NCBI RefSeq assembly: GCF_002104515.1
Contig: NZ_NBOE01000012.1
Coordinates: 1 to 64,000, forward strand
DNA: 64,000 nt
Source of the DNA: Colwellia polaris
Lineage (GTDB): Bacteria; Pseudomonadota; Gammaproteobacteria; Enterobacterales; Alteromonadaceae
Reading direction: 5' to 3'
The translations under genes were made by a program, and so were the position numbers. Below, piece by piece: positions 52,698 to 61,558 of this stretch. The first letter of the stretch is position 1, and every line of letters starts with the position of its first letter. The notes under the pieces are model-generated. The model ran no database searches and had not been told where the DNA came from. It worked only from the letters and a program-made list of their open reading frames with translations.

Positions 52698-53888
52698 TTG
52701 GAGATCATCATGGCACTTGCATTGATAGCATTAGCGCTTAGCGCCTTTGCCATAGGAACAACAGAATTCGTAATTGTTGGATTATTGCCAACAATGGCAC
52801 AAGACCTTAATGTATCAATACCGTCAGCGGGTTTATTGGTAAGTCTTTATGCTTTAGGTGTAGCTATTGGCGCACCTGTGTTAACAGCGCTAACCAGTAG
52901 ATGGAACAGAAAACATGTGTTGCTATCGGTTATGGGCTTGTTTGTTATTGGCAACTTAGTGGCTTGGCAAGCACCAAGTTTTGAAGCGCTGATAATAGCC
53001 CGAATGCTAACAGGGTTAGCACATGGTGTTTTCTTTTCAATAGGTTCGACCATTGCGACAGGCTTAGTACCTAAAGAAAAAGGCGCAAGTGCTATTGCCA
53101 TTATGTTTACAGGGTTAACGGTAGCTTTAGTCACAGGAGTTCCTTTAGGGACTTATATTGGTCAAGTGTTTGGTTGGGAAGCGACTTTTTTAACCGTAGC
53201 TATTTTAGGTTTATTAGCCATGATTGGTAGTGCGATATTAGTGCCTAATAATTTAAAACAAGCTAAGCCGACTAAGATTACAGCACAGTTAAAAGTATTA
53301 ACTCACCCTAGATTATTATTAGTTTATGCAATTACGGCCATTGGTTACGGTGGAACTTTCATCGCATTTACTTACTTAGCTTCGATTCTAAATGAAGTGA
53401 GTGGTTTTGATTCAAGCTCTGTTGCTTTGATACTTTTAGTTTATGGTGTGTCAGTTGCTGTCGGCAATATCTGGGGCGGTAAAATGGCTGATAATTATGG
53501 TCCAATTAAAGCCTTAACAATTATTTTTTCAGGTCTTTCAGGCATATTATTTATGCTGAACTTTACCGCTTACAACCCAATTACGGCTGTGGTTACTATT
53601 TTGGTTTGGGGGGCATTTGCTTTTGGAAACGTACCCGGCTTACAGGTATACGTAGTTAAGTTAGCCGAAACGCACACGCCAGATGCAATAGATGTAGCAT
53701 CAGGGTTAAATATTGCTGCTTTTAATGTTGGTATTGCAATTGGCGCATGGGGAGGAGGTAGTATTGTTGCTGAATATGGCTTAATGAACACACCTTGGGT
53801 CGGCGCTATTGTTGTTTTAGTGGCCCTTATTTTAACACGCTATAGTGGAATGCTTGATAGAAAAAGGACAAGTTTAAGTTTTAGTTAA
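52698..53888 (+). CDS. MFS transporter, DHA1 family (AraJ/YdhP-like)
   Basis: This 396-aa 12-TM permease has the DHA1 pattern FAIGTTEFVIVGLLPTMAQD, and SLYALGVAIGAPVLTALTSR at loop 2-3. GLAHGVFFSIGSTIATGLVP follows in helix 4-5. The family includes sugar and purine-ribonucleoside exporters, and antibiotic efflux pumps; the substrate is not clear. GGAG lies before the ATG. It is divergent from the LysR gene at 51673-52560. Confidence 0.92.
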   Translation: MEIIMALALIALALSAFAIGTTEFVIVGLLPTMAQDLNVSIPSAGLLVSLYALGVAIGAPVLTALTSRWNRKHVLLSVMGLFVIGNLVAWQAPSFEALIIARMLTGLAHGVFFSIGSTIATGLVPKEKGASAIAIMFTGLTVALVTGVPLGTYIGQVFGWEATFLTVAILGLLAMIGSAILVPNNLKQAKPTKITAQLKVLTHPRLLLVYAITAIGYGGTFIAFTYLASILNEVSGFDSSSVALILLVYGVSVAVGNIWGGKMADNYGPIKALTIIFSGLSGILFMLNFTAYNPITAVVTILVWGAFAFGNVPGLQVYVVKLAETHTPDAIDVASGLNIAAFNVGIAIGAWGGGSIVAEYGLMNTPWVGAIVVLVALILTRYSGMLDRKRTSLSFS

Positions 53889-53899
53889 CGTTTAGAGGA

Positions 53900-53936
53900 G
53901 TAAAGTGGGGTATCCCACTTTACAGATTTTATTTTT
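53900..53936 (+). terminator. Terminator of the MFS gene
   Basis: Perfect 10-bp stem GTAAAGTGGG / CCCACTTTAC, loop GTAT, then a T-rich tail. Confidence 0.82.
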
Positions 53937-54063
53937 CGACATAACAGTGAGCTATCTACAAATTTATTGGTAAGCTGTATGACAAAATCACCTCTTAGTC
54001 AGTTTGAATATGTATCATCAAGCTGTATGTTGAGGTTTATAATCAGGGTAAGTATTCGCAAAA

Positions 54064-56205
54064 TCATACAGTATTTCTTTGTAGTATTGGTCCTTGGTTC
54101 CTTATTGATCTGAGCTGCCCCATACTTTTTTCAAATTGCTTAATGAGTGCCGAATCACATTTAAAGGTTTCCTGCATTTTACGCACGCCGCGCAACACTT
54201 CATGTTCATTAAAGGAGGCATGCGACATAGCACGGACTTCACAAACTTCCTGACACAAACCAAGTAAATCGCTAGGAATTTTGAAGTGCTCAGTGTAATT
54301 ACGACCTTCTGCAATGACTCTTGAATTTCCAAAACTATCAACTTCAAGTACCGTGTCAGAACTTCCATGGGCAGTATAAGTTGAAGTTCCAGCCATACAC
54401 TCTCTATCGTTATTCTGGTAATTGAATAAATATTCTTTTATCGCGGCATTCGACATACTCATATTCATATTCATTTTTCCTCCTGTAGCTTCAACTAACT
54501 CTTTAAGAGGGTTGTTATTCATGAACGTTTGAAGTTTTCCTAAATACTGTGCATCTAATTTACTTATCGTGGCGGTGTCAGTACGTAGCATTGCATCTAA
54601 ATACTCGCCACCCGGTAAATTACATAGTTCCTTGTTTTCGCAGCGCTTAGTTAATTGGTTTGCATTTATGGTTGTCTGGGGCGCCAATTCGTTAAAAAGC
54701 GCTATGGCGACTTTTTCACTTTGTGTTAAATACATCATTCGCATTTTATTTGCAGCGAGGGGAGATTTACGTAAGCACTTTTCAGTGGCGTCATTTTTAC
54801 CAGCGACCCATTCAATACAAAGGGCTTGATTAGGCTGTGTATTACCCGACTTATCAATTACCTGGTACCGACTAGACTGCCATACAGGGTGAGAGTGTTG
54901 CTGGCTGGTATTTTTACTGAACTTAAAAGTAGTATTTGTCGCGCCACCTTCAATATCACGCGTAATATTGCCGGTTTCGGTATTTTTCATGGTATTTCTG
55001 ATTAACAACTTTTGTTGCTTGCTGTCCCATATAGTATATCGTGTTCTGTCACTAGGGTTGTAAGCGTTAGTTTTACCATACACTCTAATGGCAACTGATT
55101 GCTTAAAGTCAGTGCCGTTGAAAGGAATTTGATCTACGCCACTTGAGTCGACTAAGTAAAAGCGAGTTAAATCCTTAAGTTTTTGTTCTTTATCAATTTG
55201 AGAGGGTAAATTGACAACAAGTTGCGATAAATCGACTTTTTTATCACTAATCAAGCTAGTTAACATAAAAGCATTTTTAATAGTTTCACAATCTGTTTTG
55301 TCTGGATGCTCATAGATATTGCCATACTTATAGATGTCATATTGTAAATTCTTAATATTGACATTAGATGGCAAAGGCTGACGATATTCCGTTGGCCCTC
55401 GTCCACTTCTTCCTCTTTTGGTCCCTACGAGAATATCTTGCTGCGGCGAAGACTCTATATGCAAGAGATCAAAAGGGAATACCTTTTTAATTTGAACTTT
55501 GATATCGGCTAACTCACCAAAATACATTGCGCAAGTTGCTGGCACTTTCGTTAAAGTATCGGCCGTCACATTCTGAGGTTTTTGTATAATGGCAAGTTCA
55601 ACAGCAGTGGGTTTACCGCCTGAATATTCTTTAATCATCTGATTTTGCGCATCACTGGGTTTCACTCTAGTGAGCTCTACAAGTTTAAATCCCATAATGA
55701 TAGACATATTGCCGGTCATTTTAACGGGAGCAACAAAAGATTTTAAATGGAGAAATTCCCATATCCTTTTGCATTTTTTAGCTTGCGCATGATCCTCATC
55801 ATTTTTCCTATACCTTCCAACACTTTTTGGAATCATTAACTTAAAAGCTCTATTGCGACTATCAATGTCTTTCTTTTCACCTACTTGTCTTGCCACCCAC
55901 AAATCGTTTTGGCGTAAAGGAAATGCCACATTAGTATTGCATTGCGGTTGCTTAGCAAACGATATCACGCCCTGCAACACACCTACACTGCGAAAATCTT
56001 GAGACCACCTTGTATCGTGCCATAAAGTTAACTCTATCATACCCAGATTACTTTTAGGAAGTGCCCAATTACCCACTAATTTTTGTGAATGTAGCACTTG
56101 TGAGTAAGCTGGTGCTTGAATACCAACGAGCAACAACAAAGTAAGAATGAAAATAGATTGCGCAGAAGTCCGTCGCGCATTAATAAATAACGATTGGCTA
56201 CTCAA
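54064..56205 (-). CDS. Secreted protein of unknown function
   Basis: I do not recognise this 713-aa protein. It has a signal peptide (SIFILTLLLLVGIQAPAYSQ) and no other membrane segment. The mature part is polar, with scattered cysteines (for example CEVCEV-like LCQEVCEV, about 665-672) that could form disulfides in the periplasm. Low-complexity KMNMNMSMSN lies at about 600-610. I choose TTG 56205, where AAGGA lies 6 nt upstream and the signal peptide is compact; an ATG at 56265 would add 20 residues before it. It is convergent with the MFS gene and lies between the two groEL-tail repeats. Confidence 0.65.
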   Translation of the reverse strand: MSSQSLFINARRTSAQSIFILTLLLLVGIQAPAYSQVLHSQKLVGNWALPKSNLGMIELTLWHDTRWSQDFRSVGVLQGVISFAKQPQCNTNVAFPLRQNDLWVARQVGEKKDIDSRNRAFKLMIPKSVGRYRKNDEDHAQAKKCKRIWEFLHLKSFVAPVKMTGNMSIIMGFKLVELTRVKPSDAQNQMIKEYSGGKPTAVELAIIQKPQNVTADTLTKVPATCAMYFGELADIKVQIKKVFPFDLLHIESSPQQDILVGTKRGRSGRGPTEYRQPLPSNVNIKNLQYDIYKYGNIYEHPDKTDCETIKNAFMLTSLISDKKVDLSQLVVNLPSQIDKEQKLKDLTRFYLVDSSGVDQIPFNGTDFKQSVAIRVYGKTNAYNPSDRTRYTIWDSKQQKLLIRNTMKNTETGNITRDIEGGATNTTFKFSKNTSQQHSHPVWQSSRYQVIDKSGNTQPNQALCIEWVAGKNDATEKCLRKSPLAANKMRMMYLTQSEKVAIALFNELAPQTTINANQLTKRCENKELCNLPGGEYLDAMLRTDTATISKLDAQYLGKLQTFMNNNPLKELVEATGGKMNMNMSMSNAAIKEYLFNYQNNDRECMAGTSTYTAHGSSDTVLEVDSFGNSRVIAEGRNYTEHFKIPSDLLGLCQEVCEVRAMSHASFNEHEVLRGVRKMQETFKCDSALIKQFEKSMGQLRSIRNQGPILQRNTV

Positions 56206-56371
56206 AATAAATCCTTGTTTAGATGTAGTAACCTGACAGTAGCATAGGCTGTTTATGTATTTCAATTTGACGTAACCTTTAATCGTGGTAAATACACGGC
56301 AAGATCATTATATTTTGAACACATGAAAAGATGGTTTCATTTAAATTCAATAAGTTAGATTACATGCTGGC

Positions 56372-56537
56372 TTTTAGGGAGCAAAGTGGGGTGTTACTAC
56401 TAATAACCTTATTACTAACCTAATAAAAACAATGAGTTAATATTTGCATAGGCAACATGATGTCATAGGTTTTAAATCTATTACATCAGCTTTAACCATT
56501 TAAACGAAAGCCTGAATAGTGATATTCAGGCTTTATA
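56372..56537. repeat. groEL-tail repeat copy C
   Basis: This is the second copy of the groEL end and terminator: GGCAACATGATGTCA (from 56451), where even the stop codon is lost. GGTTTTAAATCTATT and a perfect 12-bp terminator stem AAAGCCTGAATA / TATTCAGGCTTT (56507-56534) follow. It is closer to copy B than to groEL. The gap 56266-56647 holds nothing else I can name. Confidence 0.7.
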
Positions 56538-56647
56538 TTTTGAACTGTCTTTGTTAAAGATTGCTGGAGCTGGTTGCAGGCCATAAACCACAGGCTCGCG
56601 GCATTCACTCATTCGCTATTAGATAAAAAAGCGGTAACGATAAGCAC

Positions 56648-57539
56648 CTAAGCCAGTTTCGAGTGCCAATCAACAAGTGCTTCACCTATCAACTCAGGAC
56701 TGTCTTCTTGAACATAGTGCAGACCTGGCACGGTTACTTCGGTGATATTTGGCCATGAGCGAACATAATCTTCCACCTCACCAGCGATCATTACGCCGGG
56801 CTCTGCGTTAACAAAAAGTTTTGGAATTTCTGTTTGTGTTAGCCATTGGCTGTATTCACCAATAATTTTCACCACATCTTCAGGCTCTCCAGCTATCGGG
56901 ATTTGGCGCGGCCACGTTAGGGTTGGACGTCGGTCTTCACCCGCATTCAAGTAAGGGCGTTTGTATTCAGACATCTCAGCATCAGTTAAATCCCTTAATA
57001 TCGAGTTTGGTAGTACTTGCTCTACGAATACATTGCCTTCAAGTATTAGTTTTTCACCGGCGGGTGAACGGAATGCCTGAAACAATTCTCTGGCGCCTTC
57101 AGCAAATCCATCCCAGCTGGGAATAGGTGCTACGATCGCTTCCATAAAGGCAATACCTTTAACAGCATCTGGGTGTTGATGCGCCCAATGAAAACCAAGG
57201 CCTGATCCCCAGTCGTGAATGACTAAGGTTACATTTTTGTTTACCCCCAAGTTCTTCTAATAAACGAAACAAATACTTGCGTTGTTCAGTAAACGTATAG
57301 CTATCTGCATTGCTGTTATCGAGTTTTTCAGAATCGCCCATGCCAATTAAATCAGGGGCGATGAGCCTTCCTTTATCTTTCATAAAGGGCATGATATTGC
57401 GCCATAGATAAGATGACGTTGGGTTACCATGTAGAAAGACGATCGGGTCACCTTGGCCTTCGTCAATATAAGCCATTTGCTTACCGTGAATACTCTTGTA
57501 CTTTTTTGTGTATTGGGATTGTTCTGTAGCTTGTGACAT
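56648..57539 (-). pseudogene. Haloalkane dehalogenase, interrupted by a frameshift
   Basis: Two reading frames together make one alpha/beta-hydrolase of haloalkane dehalogenase type, about 295 aa. The N-part (57159-57539) has the oxyanion motif [17 protein letters not shown] and [10 protein letters not shown]. The C-part (56648-57250) has the nucleophile Asp in [16 protein letters not shown], the cap domain, and the His in VPGLHYVQEDSPELIG. The frames meet at a run of five C (plus strand 57244-57248). With four, LLEELG would continue into VNKNVT as in homologues. Either a real inactivating insertion, a slippery site or a sequencing error is possible. It is followed upstream by an SDR gene in the same direction. 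Confidence 0.88.
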
Positions 57540-57594
57540 TGTTAGCTCCGGGGCTTAGTATTTAAGTTAATGATTTTACGAATTTATTGAACGC

Positions 57595-58335
57595 TCAAAA
57601 TTCTTGTACGGTCGGGCGTAAAACAATTTCATTAATATCCACATCATCTGGTTGTTCAATCGCGTAAGCGACAGCTTTGGCAATAGATATAGGTGAAATA
57701 GCGTCTTTATATACATCTTGAACAAATTGAGACGTCGCTTCGTCTGAGCTACCTAATTTCAATTCAGAATCGATTAACCCAGGAGATAAAATAGTGGTTC
57801 GTATGTTGCCGCCTACTTCCATTCTAAGGCCTTCGCTTATGGCTCTAACCGCAAACTTTGTTCCTGCGTATACTGCACTGCCTTGTGAGACTTTATGACC
57901 AGCAACAGATGACAAGTTAATAAAATGACCATTGTTTTGTTTTTGAAATACAGGTAATGCGGCGGCAATACCATAAAGAACGCCTTTAATATTGACGTCT
58001 ATCATTTGGTCCCACTCGTCGACCTTGGTCGCTGCTAGTGGTGCTAATGGCATGATGCCAGCGTTATTAACTATCACATCTATTTTACCGAAGCTGCTAA
58101 TGGCTTTTTGAACTAAGGCTTGTACATCCGCAGCCTTACTTACATCAGTTGCTAGTATAGCCACTTTGCCGCCTTCTTTCGTGATATCTGCGGCAATGCT
58201 TTCAAGTTTATTTAAACGACGAGCGCCTAATACAACAGAGGCTCCTTTTTGTGCTAAGTAACGAGCCGTTGCTTCACCAAGCCCGCTGCTAGCACCTGTA
58301 ATAACCACAACTATATTTTCAATGTTTTTGCTCAT
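57595..58335 (-). CDS. SDR family NAD(P)-dependent oxidoreductase
   Basis: This 246-aa classical short-chain dehydrogenase has the cofactor motif TGASSGLG at 13-20 and NNAG near 90. The catalytic Ser is in NLSSVAG and the Tyr-x3-Lys in YAGTKFA (about 155-159). The substrate is unknown. It is divergent from a TetR regulator and lies 55 nt upstream of the dehalogenase gene in the same direction, so the two may be one operon. Confidence 0.94.
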   Translation of the reverse strand: MSKNIENIVVVITGASSGLGEATARYLAQKGASVVLGARRLNKLESIAADITKEGGKVAILATDVSKAADVQALVQKAISSFGKIDVIVNNAGIMPLAPLAATKVDEWDQMIDVNIKGVLYGIAAALPVFQKQNNGHFINLSSVAGHKVSQGSAVYAGTKFAVRAISEGLRMEVGGNIRTTILSPGLIDSELKLGSSDEATSQFVQDVYKDAISPISIAKAVAYAIEQPDDVDINEIVLRPTVQEF

Positions 58336-58410
58336 AATATAAACCTCTGTTAGTTATTCTGCACTCGTAATTTTTTCATATTTTAAGTGTGATTTATTTG
58401 CTTAAAACAA

Positions 58411-58503
58411 ATCACTACACACGAAGTGATTGTAACAATACAGTCGTAGTGTTATTATGTCAACCTAGTTTATTAAAATAAAATTATCACATGTAGTGTT
58501 AAC
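58411..58503. promoter_or_regulatory. Repeated TetR-type operator elements
   Basis: ATCACT-N8-AGTGAT at 58411-58430 is an inverted repeat. The related half-site GTAGTGTTA occurs at 58446 and again at 58493, the latter in CACATGTAGTGTTAAC. They lie between the divergent SDR and TetR genes and are the natural candidates for TetR binding. Confidence 0.5.
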
Positions 58504-58520
58504 AAGAAGTGACGTTGACT

Positions 58521-59123
58521 ATGGCCAGACAGAAAAGCTATGACCGAGAAGAAGCAGTTATCAAAGCCACCAATGCTTTTAGAGAGCATGGTTATCAAAA
58601 TTTAGGTATTAGAGCGATTGAAGAGTTAGTGGGTATTGGCCGGTTTGCTATTCGAACAGACTTTGATGGTAAAGAGGGGTTATTTAAAGAAGCATTGGCG
58701 ACTTATACAAAAGAGTATACTGAACTTGTGATTCAGCCTATTCGAGAAGCAGATGATATAAGTGCGCTTGAAGGTTTTTTTGAACGCTCAGCAAGCGAAG
58801 AATATGATGCACGACTAAACCATGGTTGCCTACTTGTAAATACCATGATTGAAACCCCGACTTACCAATATCCTGAATTTAATGCATATACTCAGCCCCA
58901 TTTTGACAGCCTAAAAGAGGCTGTTTTTGAGCTGGTCAATAAAGCTAAAATTAATGGCACGGTAAAAGAGTCAGTAAACGCTACTCACGCAGCAGAATTT
59001 ATAAATGGAGCAATAATCTCGATGAATGTCATGAACCGTGATGCAAATAACATAAAAGGCACTGAGGGTTACGCTGATATGGTGTTAGCAACAATTGCTT
59101 CATGGAAAACAAACGCTAAATAA
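58521..59123 (+). CDS. TetR family transcriptional regulator
   Basis: This 200-aa repressor has the N-terminal HTH (AFREHGYQNLGIRAIEELVG, then IGRFAIRTDFDGKEGLFKEAL) and a helical ligand-binding domain. I choose ATG 58521; a GTG 12 nt upstream is in frame but without better support. It probably represses itself and the divergent SDR-dehalogenase genes. Confidence 0.9.
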   Translation: MARQKSYDREEAVIKATNAFREHGYQNLGIRAIEELVGIGRFAIRTDFDGKEGLFKEALATYTKEYTELVIQPIREADDISALEGFFERSASEEYDARLNHGCLLVNTMIETPTYQYPEFNAYTQPHFDSLKEAVFELVNKAKINGTVKESVNATHAAEFINGAIISMNVMNRDANNIKGTEGYADMVLATIASWKTNAK

Positions 59124-59300
59124 CTCAATAAATGCGTAGCGATAAAATTTCACTGCTACCTAATAATGACTTGTTGAGAGCGCACTAATAATTAAAGAGA
59201 CGCTATTGAGCATAAAATTAAAAATTAAAAACTAAATAGCGTTTGTCGAGTATCTATTTATGGCAAAGTTTAACAAAGAACCGAATGCACACTATGGAGG

Positions 59301-59642
59301 TTACATTAACTGAATGTCTACTGAGTATTGCTGTCCATTTTCTTGTTTAAATTGAAAATTTACCATGGTGCCTATAGGTTGAGATATATGTGCTTTTGCT
59401 GTGCTTGCCGGACAGCTTGGTATCTCGCAACCATTGATAGCAAGTAATTGGTCTCCCGCTTTCACGCCTTCAGATTCGGCTAATGTACCACTTCTTACCG
59501 ACTTCACGGTGGCTTGTTTCACCTCAGGGGAGAAAAAGCCTTGAACAACTACATCTAACTTAAAACCAAGATCACGTTTTTCGGCAGCGAAACTCGGATT
59601 AATAAATAACATTAAAAACAATACCGATAAATACTTATACAT
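59301..59642 (-). CDS. Small exported PDZ-domain protein
   Basis: This 113-aa protein has a signal peptide (LSVLFLMLFINPSFAA) and a single PDZ-like domain with SGTLAESEGVKAGDQLLAING at about 55-75. A Cys pair (EIPSC, and CEIP just before) may form a disulfide. I choose ATG 59642 because GGAGG lies 5 nt upstream; an ATG seven codons earlier is less likely. It has no protease domain. It is transcribed in the same direction as the acyltransferase upstream, with a 90-nt gap, so it may be outside that operon. Confidence 0.82.
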   Translation of the reverse strand: MYKYLSVLFLMLFINPSFAAEKRDLGFKLDVVVQGFFSPEVKQATVKSVRSGTLAESEGVKAGDQLLAINGCEIPSCPASTAKAHISQPIGTMVNFQFKQENGQQYSVDIQLM

Positions 59643-59735
59643 AAAACCTCCAACTATTATCAATTATATATTTGATAATGAATACTGTGTAATTAAAAAT
59701 GTGCAAGTGCAGTTCATAAACTAAAAATTATTTTG

Positions 59736-60707
59736 TTATTTGTTAAAATCAACATGACTATTCGCGACATTCAACGCACTTTTAATTGAAGCGGTCTCTA
59801 ATTGTAAGCTGTTTGCTAGAGCAAGTATTTTATGTTTGCTCATAGAGAAACTAGGTTGCTCAGGTAGCGGCAAGCCTAGTCGGTTATTTAATTGTCTTAG
59901 GTAAATCCAATGTTGTGGTGCATGGGCTAACTGCTGTTCGATTGATTTAAACAAATGACTTGTTAGGTCGTAGGTGTCTTGTTCAAAATCATCTGTGCTT
60001 TTAAACTGAAATGGTTTATGAAGAATGCATTTAACACCGCCATTGTTATCAGGTACACAATACGCTTGCATGATCAGAGCATTAGTTTTAAGTGCTAAAA
60101 ATGCTGTACCTGCCATTGCTGTAGTAAAGTGACCGAAAAAAGGAATTGAAATAGACTGCCCAGACAAGTCAAATACATCAGGCATCATTGTTAATATCTG
60201 TTTGTTTTTAAGACACTTTAAAGCCCTGACTAAGCCCCGATTGTCATTGAATATTGGATTGAACTTGTCACCTAAACTACTTAAAACCTCTTTATAAACC
60301 GCTGTGGTTGGATTCTTTTCTGGAGGATCATAAAAGGCATTGACAGTTTTATTTTCACCCATATCAAGCACAGCCTTTAAGCAGCCAATTGCAAAAGGTC
60401 CATAATGTGGTGTAACAAAAATAACGGGCCCATCAAAGGTATGCGCCTGATGCCAATATTTAGGTTTGTCTACCCAAACTTTAGCGCTAATGAAGTGCTT
60501 TAAATTTTCACGAGTACTAGATAAACAAAAGTTATTTAGTTCATCTACTCGGGCCATTGATTGAAAGTGTTGATATATTTTTAAGTGATTAAACTTAGGA
60601 TTAATGCGTTGCAAAGATTGCTGTAATTGTTGTCGAGTTTCTTGATCAGTAACAAGCCTTGTAAAAGCATTCAGCTGTTGTGAGAGACGCTGTGTAATCG
60701 GTAACAT
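59736..60707 (-). CDS. LpxL/HtrB-like (LPLAT superfamily) acyltransferase
   Basis: This 323-aa soluble protein resembles the lipid A acyltransferase family: VIFVTPHYGPFAIGCLKAV aligns with the HxxxxD/E catalytic block. MMPDVFDLSGQSISIPFFGH and TAMAGTAFLALKTNALIMQA match the later conserved blocks. The catalytic acid after the His is missing (HYGPFA). There is no N-terminal TM helix, unlike LpxL. It starts 2 nt after the preceding gene. In this setting an acyl transfer to a peptide or a changed function is possible, by inference. Confidence 0.75.
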   Translation of the reverse strand: MLPITQRLSQQLNAFTRLVTDQETRQQLQQSLQRINPKFNHLKIYQHFQSMARVDELNNFCLSSTRENLKHFISAKVWVDKPKYWHQAHTFDGPVIFVTPHYGPFAIGCLKAVLDMGENKTVNAFYDPPEKNPTTAVYKEVLSSLGDKFNPIFNDNRGLVRALKCLKNKQILTMMPDVFDLSGQSISIPFFGHFTTAMAGTAFLALKTNALIMQAYCVPDNNGGVKCILHKPFQFKSTDDFEQDTYDLTSHLFKSIEQQLAHAPQHWIYLRQLNNRLGLPLPEQPSFSMSKHKILALANSLQLETASIKSALNVANSHVDFNK

Positions 60708-60709
60708 AA

Positions 60710-61558
60710 TTATGATCTGTTCCTTTGTAGTACGACTGTTTTCTGGTGCTTAATTGCTGCAAATGTAGGTTGTAAATCAGTAGATTCTAACCTAGGCCTT
60801 AAATGCCTGAGTAGCGCTTCTAATTGATTAACTTGAGAAATAAACACTTTTTCTAATCGCTCTACTTTATGATTTTTTAGCCTACTCCAGCTATATATGC
60901 TGCCATTTGGCGATTGATAACTGAGTGACAAGTCTTTGTACATATCACTTGGGTGTTTTACTAAGACTAAATTTTGTTCCACATTAAGGAAGTATGATGG
61001 AAGATTTTTTTTAGCACTAAGTAACCAAGAATATGTCGAGAACATGCAGGCATGTCCATGAATATACGTTCTATACTCACTGGTTAAGCTTTTCGGATGA
61101 AACTCAGGAACACTGATAAATATTTGTGTTTCAGAAGGTAGTACAGGCAAGGGGTTTAATGCTTTTTGATGGTTTATTAAAGTAATACGCGATAACGAGA
61201 GCAGCCTTTTTAAATAAGGTAATACTTCAACCTGATCCATAATCAAGTAAAAATGAAGTGAAGGGTTACAGTACATTTTTGCGATTAGCTCAATTAAGGC
61301 ACTACCATACGCAGCGTTGATAACACTGGCTTGTTCAAAAGGTATAGGTTTTTTATAATTCGACTGAGAAGTTTTTTTGCTGGTATACATTGAAATATTA
61401 TTATCAACTTTCTCCATTGCCGCTAAATGATGAGGGCTATTTTTTTCGTTAACTGTTGTGGCATTTGAGGCACAAAAAACTCCTAGCTGTTTATTTTGTT
61501 CCGTCAATAATAAAAAATCTTCATTCATATTTAAAAATTTAGATAAGAAAAATTTCAT
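60710..61558 (-). CDS. Unknown protein of the peptide/M50/acyltransferase operon
   Basis: I do not recognise this 282-aa protein. It has no signal peptide or TM helix. Visible segments are AYGSALIELIAKMYCNPSLH (about 95-114), ETQIFISVPEFHPKSL (about 157-172) and a basic C-terminus. The middle part has an alternating strand-helix look similar to an LPLAT fold, but that is weak. It overlaps the M50 gene by 4 nt and is 2 nt from the acyltransferase gene, so it certainly works with them. Confidence 0.6.
   Translation of the reverse strand: MKFFLSKFLNMNEDFLLLTEQNKQLGVFCASNATTVNEKNSPHHLAAMEKVDNNISMYTSKKTSQSNYKKPIPFEQASVINAAYGSALIELIAKMYCNPSLHFYLIMDQVEVLPYLKRLLSLSRITLINHQKALNPLPVLPSETQIFISVPEFHPKSLTSEYRTYIHGHACMFSTYSWLLSAKKNLPSYFLNVEQNLVLVKHPSDMYKDLSLSYQSPNGSIYSWSRLKNHKVERLEKVFISQVNQLEALLRHLRPRLESTDLQPTFAAIKHQKTVVLQRNRS

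Noticed and set aside
60710-61558. HlyD-type or second acyltransferase assignment for the unknown operon gene
   Set aside because: No TM helix or lipoyl/coiled-coil pattern of HlyD, and no HxxxxD/E motif; the weak LPLAT-like look is not enough to name it.
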